A stretch of DNA of 64,000 nt from Sphingomonas aliaeris (GTDB lineage: Bacteria; Pseudomonadota; Alphaproteobacteria; Sphingomonadales; Sphingomonadaceae), in assembly GCF_016743815.1 (NCBI RefSeq), contig NZ_CP061035.1, positions 3,717,001-3,781,000 of the forward strand, read 5' to 3'. The notes under the pieces were generated by a model that was given only the letters and a program-made list of their open reading frames with translations, ran no database searches and was not told the origin of the DNA. The translations under genes were made by a program, and so were the position numbers. Below are positions 63,106 to 64,000 of the stretch, piece after piece (position 1 is the first letter of the stretch; each line of letters opens with the position of its first letter).

Positions 63106-64000
63106 ATGGCACTCATTCTCGGTCTAGAATCCTCGTGCGACGAAACCGCCGCCGCTTTGGTGACCAGCGACCGCAACATCCTGGCGCATCGGCTGGCAGG
63201 ACAGGAGGCGGAGCATCGTCCGTTCGGCGGCGTCGTTCCTGAAATCGCCGCGCGTGCCCATGTCGAAGCCTTGATGCCGCTGATCGAGGGTGCGCTGTCC
63301 GATGCGGGCAAAACCTTGTCGCAGGTCGATGCGATCGCCGCGACGGCGGGCCCGGGGCTGATCGGCGGGGTCATGGTCGGCCTCGTCACGGGCAAGGCGC
63401 TGGCGCATGCCGCCGGCAAGCCGCTGATCGCGGTCAACCATCTCGAAGGGCATGCGCTGTCGCCGCGGTTGAGCGATCCCGATCTGGAATTTCCCTATCT
63501 GCTGCTGCTCGTCTCGGGCGGGCATTGTCAGTTGCTGCTGGTCGAGGGCGTTGGCGCGTATCGACGCCTTGCCACGACGATCGACGATGCGGCGGGGGAG
63601 GCGTTCGACAAGACCGCCAAATTGCTCGGCCTCGGATTTCCGGGCGGCCCGGCGGTGGAGCGCGCTGCGGCATCGGGCAATCCGTTCGCCGTGCCGCTCC
63701 CGCGACCGTTGAAAGGCTCCGTAGAACCGCATTTCTCCTTTGCCGGGCTGAAAAGCGCGGTGTCGCGCGCGGTCGATTCGGGGCAATGGCGCGCGGAGGA
63801 CATCGCGGCTTCGTTCCAGCAGGCGGTGGTCGATTGCCTCATCGATCGCACGACGCGCGGCCTGCACAAGGCGGACGGGGCCACCGCCTTGGTCGTGGCG
63901 GGCGGGGTCGCGGCGAATCAGGCGGTGCGGAATGCCCTTCAGGCGCTGGCGGCGGAGAACGGCCTGCGCTTCGTCGCGCCGCCTTTGTGGCTGTGTACCG
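63106..64000 (+). CDS. tsaD: tRNA N6-threonylcarbamoyladenosine transferase TsaD (3' end outside window)
   Basis: TsaD transfers the threonylcarbamoyl group to A37 of ANN-decoding tRNAs with TsaB and TsaE. The visible 298 residues have [17 protein letters not shown] at the start, the metal motif [45 protein letters not shown] nucleotide contacts (about residue 165-180) and [16 protein letters not shown]. The gene runs off the window at base 64000. ATG 63106 is the start. Confidence 0.96.
   Translation, partial: MALILGLESSCDETAAALVTSDRNILAHRLAGQEAEHRPFGGVVPEIAARAHVEALMPLIEGALSDAGKTLSQVDAIAATAGPGLIGGVMVGLVTGKALAHAAGKPLIAVNHLEGHALSPRLSDPDLEFPYLLLLVSGGHCQLLLVEGVGAYRRLATTIDDAAGEAFDKTAKLLGLGFPGGPAVERAAASGNPFAVPLPRPLKGSVEPHFSFAGLKSAVSRAVDSGQWRAEDIAASFQQAVVDCLIDRTTRGLHKADGATALVVAGGVAANQAVRNALQALAAENGLRFVAPPLWLCT

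Noticed and set aside
1..64000. CRISPR arrays, rRNA operons, prophage structural genes
   Set aside because: No regularly spaced direct repeats, no rRNA sequence and no capsid, portal or tail genes were seen on reading both strands.

Overview
The window is a piece of an alphaproteobacterial chromosome, most likely a sphingomonad (Sphingomonas or a close relative). I base this on the high GC content, the gene order around hemE, rho, mnmE, mnmG, rsmG, parA and parB, and dispersed palindromic repeats of a kind common in sphingomonad intergenic DNA. The assignment comes from reading gene content; no database search was run.

Layout. Bases 1-5300 hold the end of feoB, ssb, an HWE histidine kinase facing a single-domain receiver, and metX-metW. 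Bases 5300-11450 hold hisC-tyrA, a reverse operon ftsE-ftsX-DUF218-plsC, and a zinc-ribbon membrane protein. At 11.5-13.7 kb, beside tRNA-Leu, is a lower-GC pocket with a probable toxin, its immunity protein and a second immunity-like gene. At 13.8-16.7 kb is a three-gene type III polyketide locus. At 16.7-23.2 kb are an MsrB-like protein without its catalytic cysteine, PBP1A, a DUF45 metallopeptidase, YcgN, SCO, an ankyrin protein, MmcB and a cell-wall hydrolase.

The chromosomal origin is probably at 28.95-29.24 kb. Four DnaA-box-like sites and an AT-rich stretch lie between ppsR and hemE, the position of the Caulobacter origin. Nearly all genes point away from it: ppsR, maf, aroE, coaE, dnaQ, hpf and ptsN leftward; hemE, hemJ, rho, terC, mnmE, mnmG, rsmG, parA and parB rightward. 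Three parS-like sites flank it, two beside parAB and one about 25 kb to the left at the metX-metW junction. Then come holA, lptE, leuS, ribA, xth, lolA, ftsK and ubiH.

At 54.6-55.8 kb an IS110-family element has inserted exactly into one arm of a dispersed palindromic repeat. Its non-coding left end folds on paper into the two-loop layout of an IS110 bridge RNA. The four short guide segments match the left and right target flanks and the two element ends. This is the most interesting system in the window.

The last part, 55.9-64 kb, holds a Lon-N protein, a CnoX-like thioredoxin, tRNA-Gly, a broken membrane glycosyltransferase-like gene, DUF72, a mitofilin-like protein, hemD-hemC and the start of tsaD.

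Caution: four genes (plsC, hemE, lptE and the membrane gene at 57.8 kb) are each broken by what looks like a one-base indel, mostly in homopolymers. Two of them should be essential, so consensus errors are the likeliest cause and other frames should be read with that in mind.
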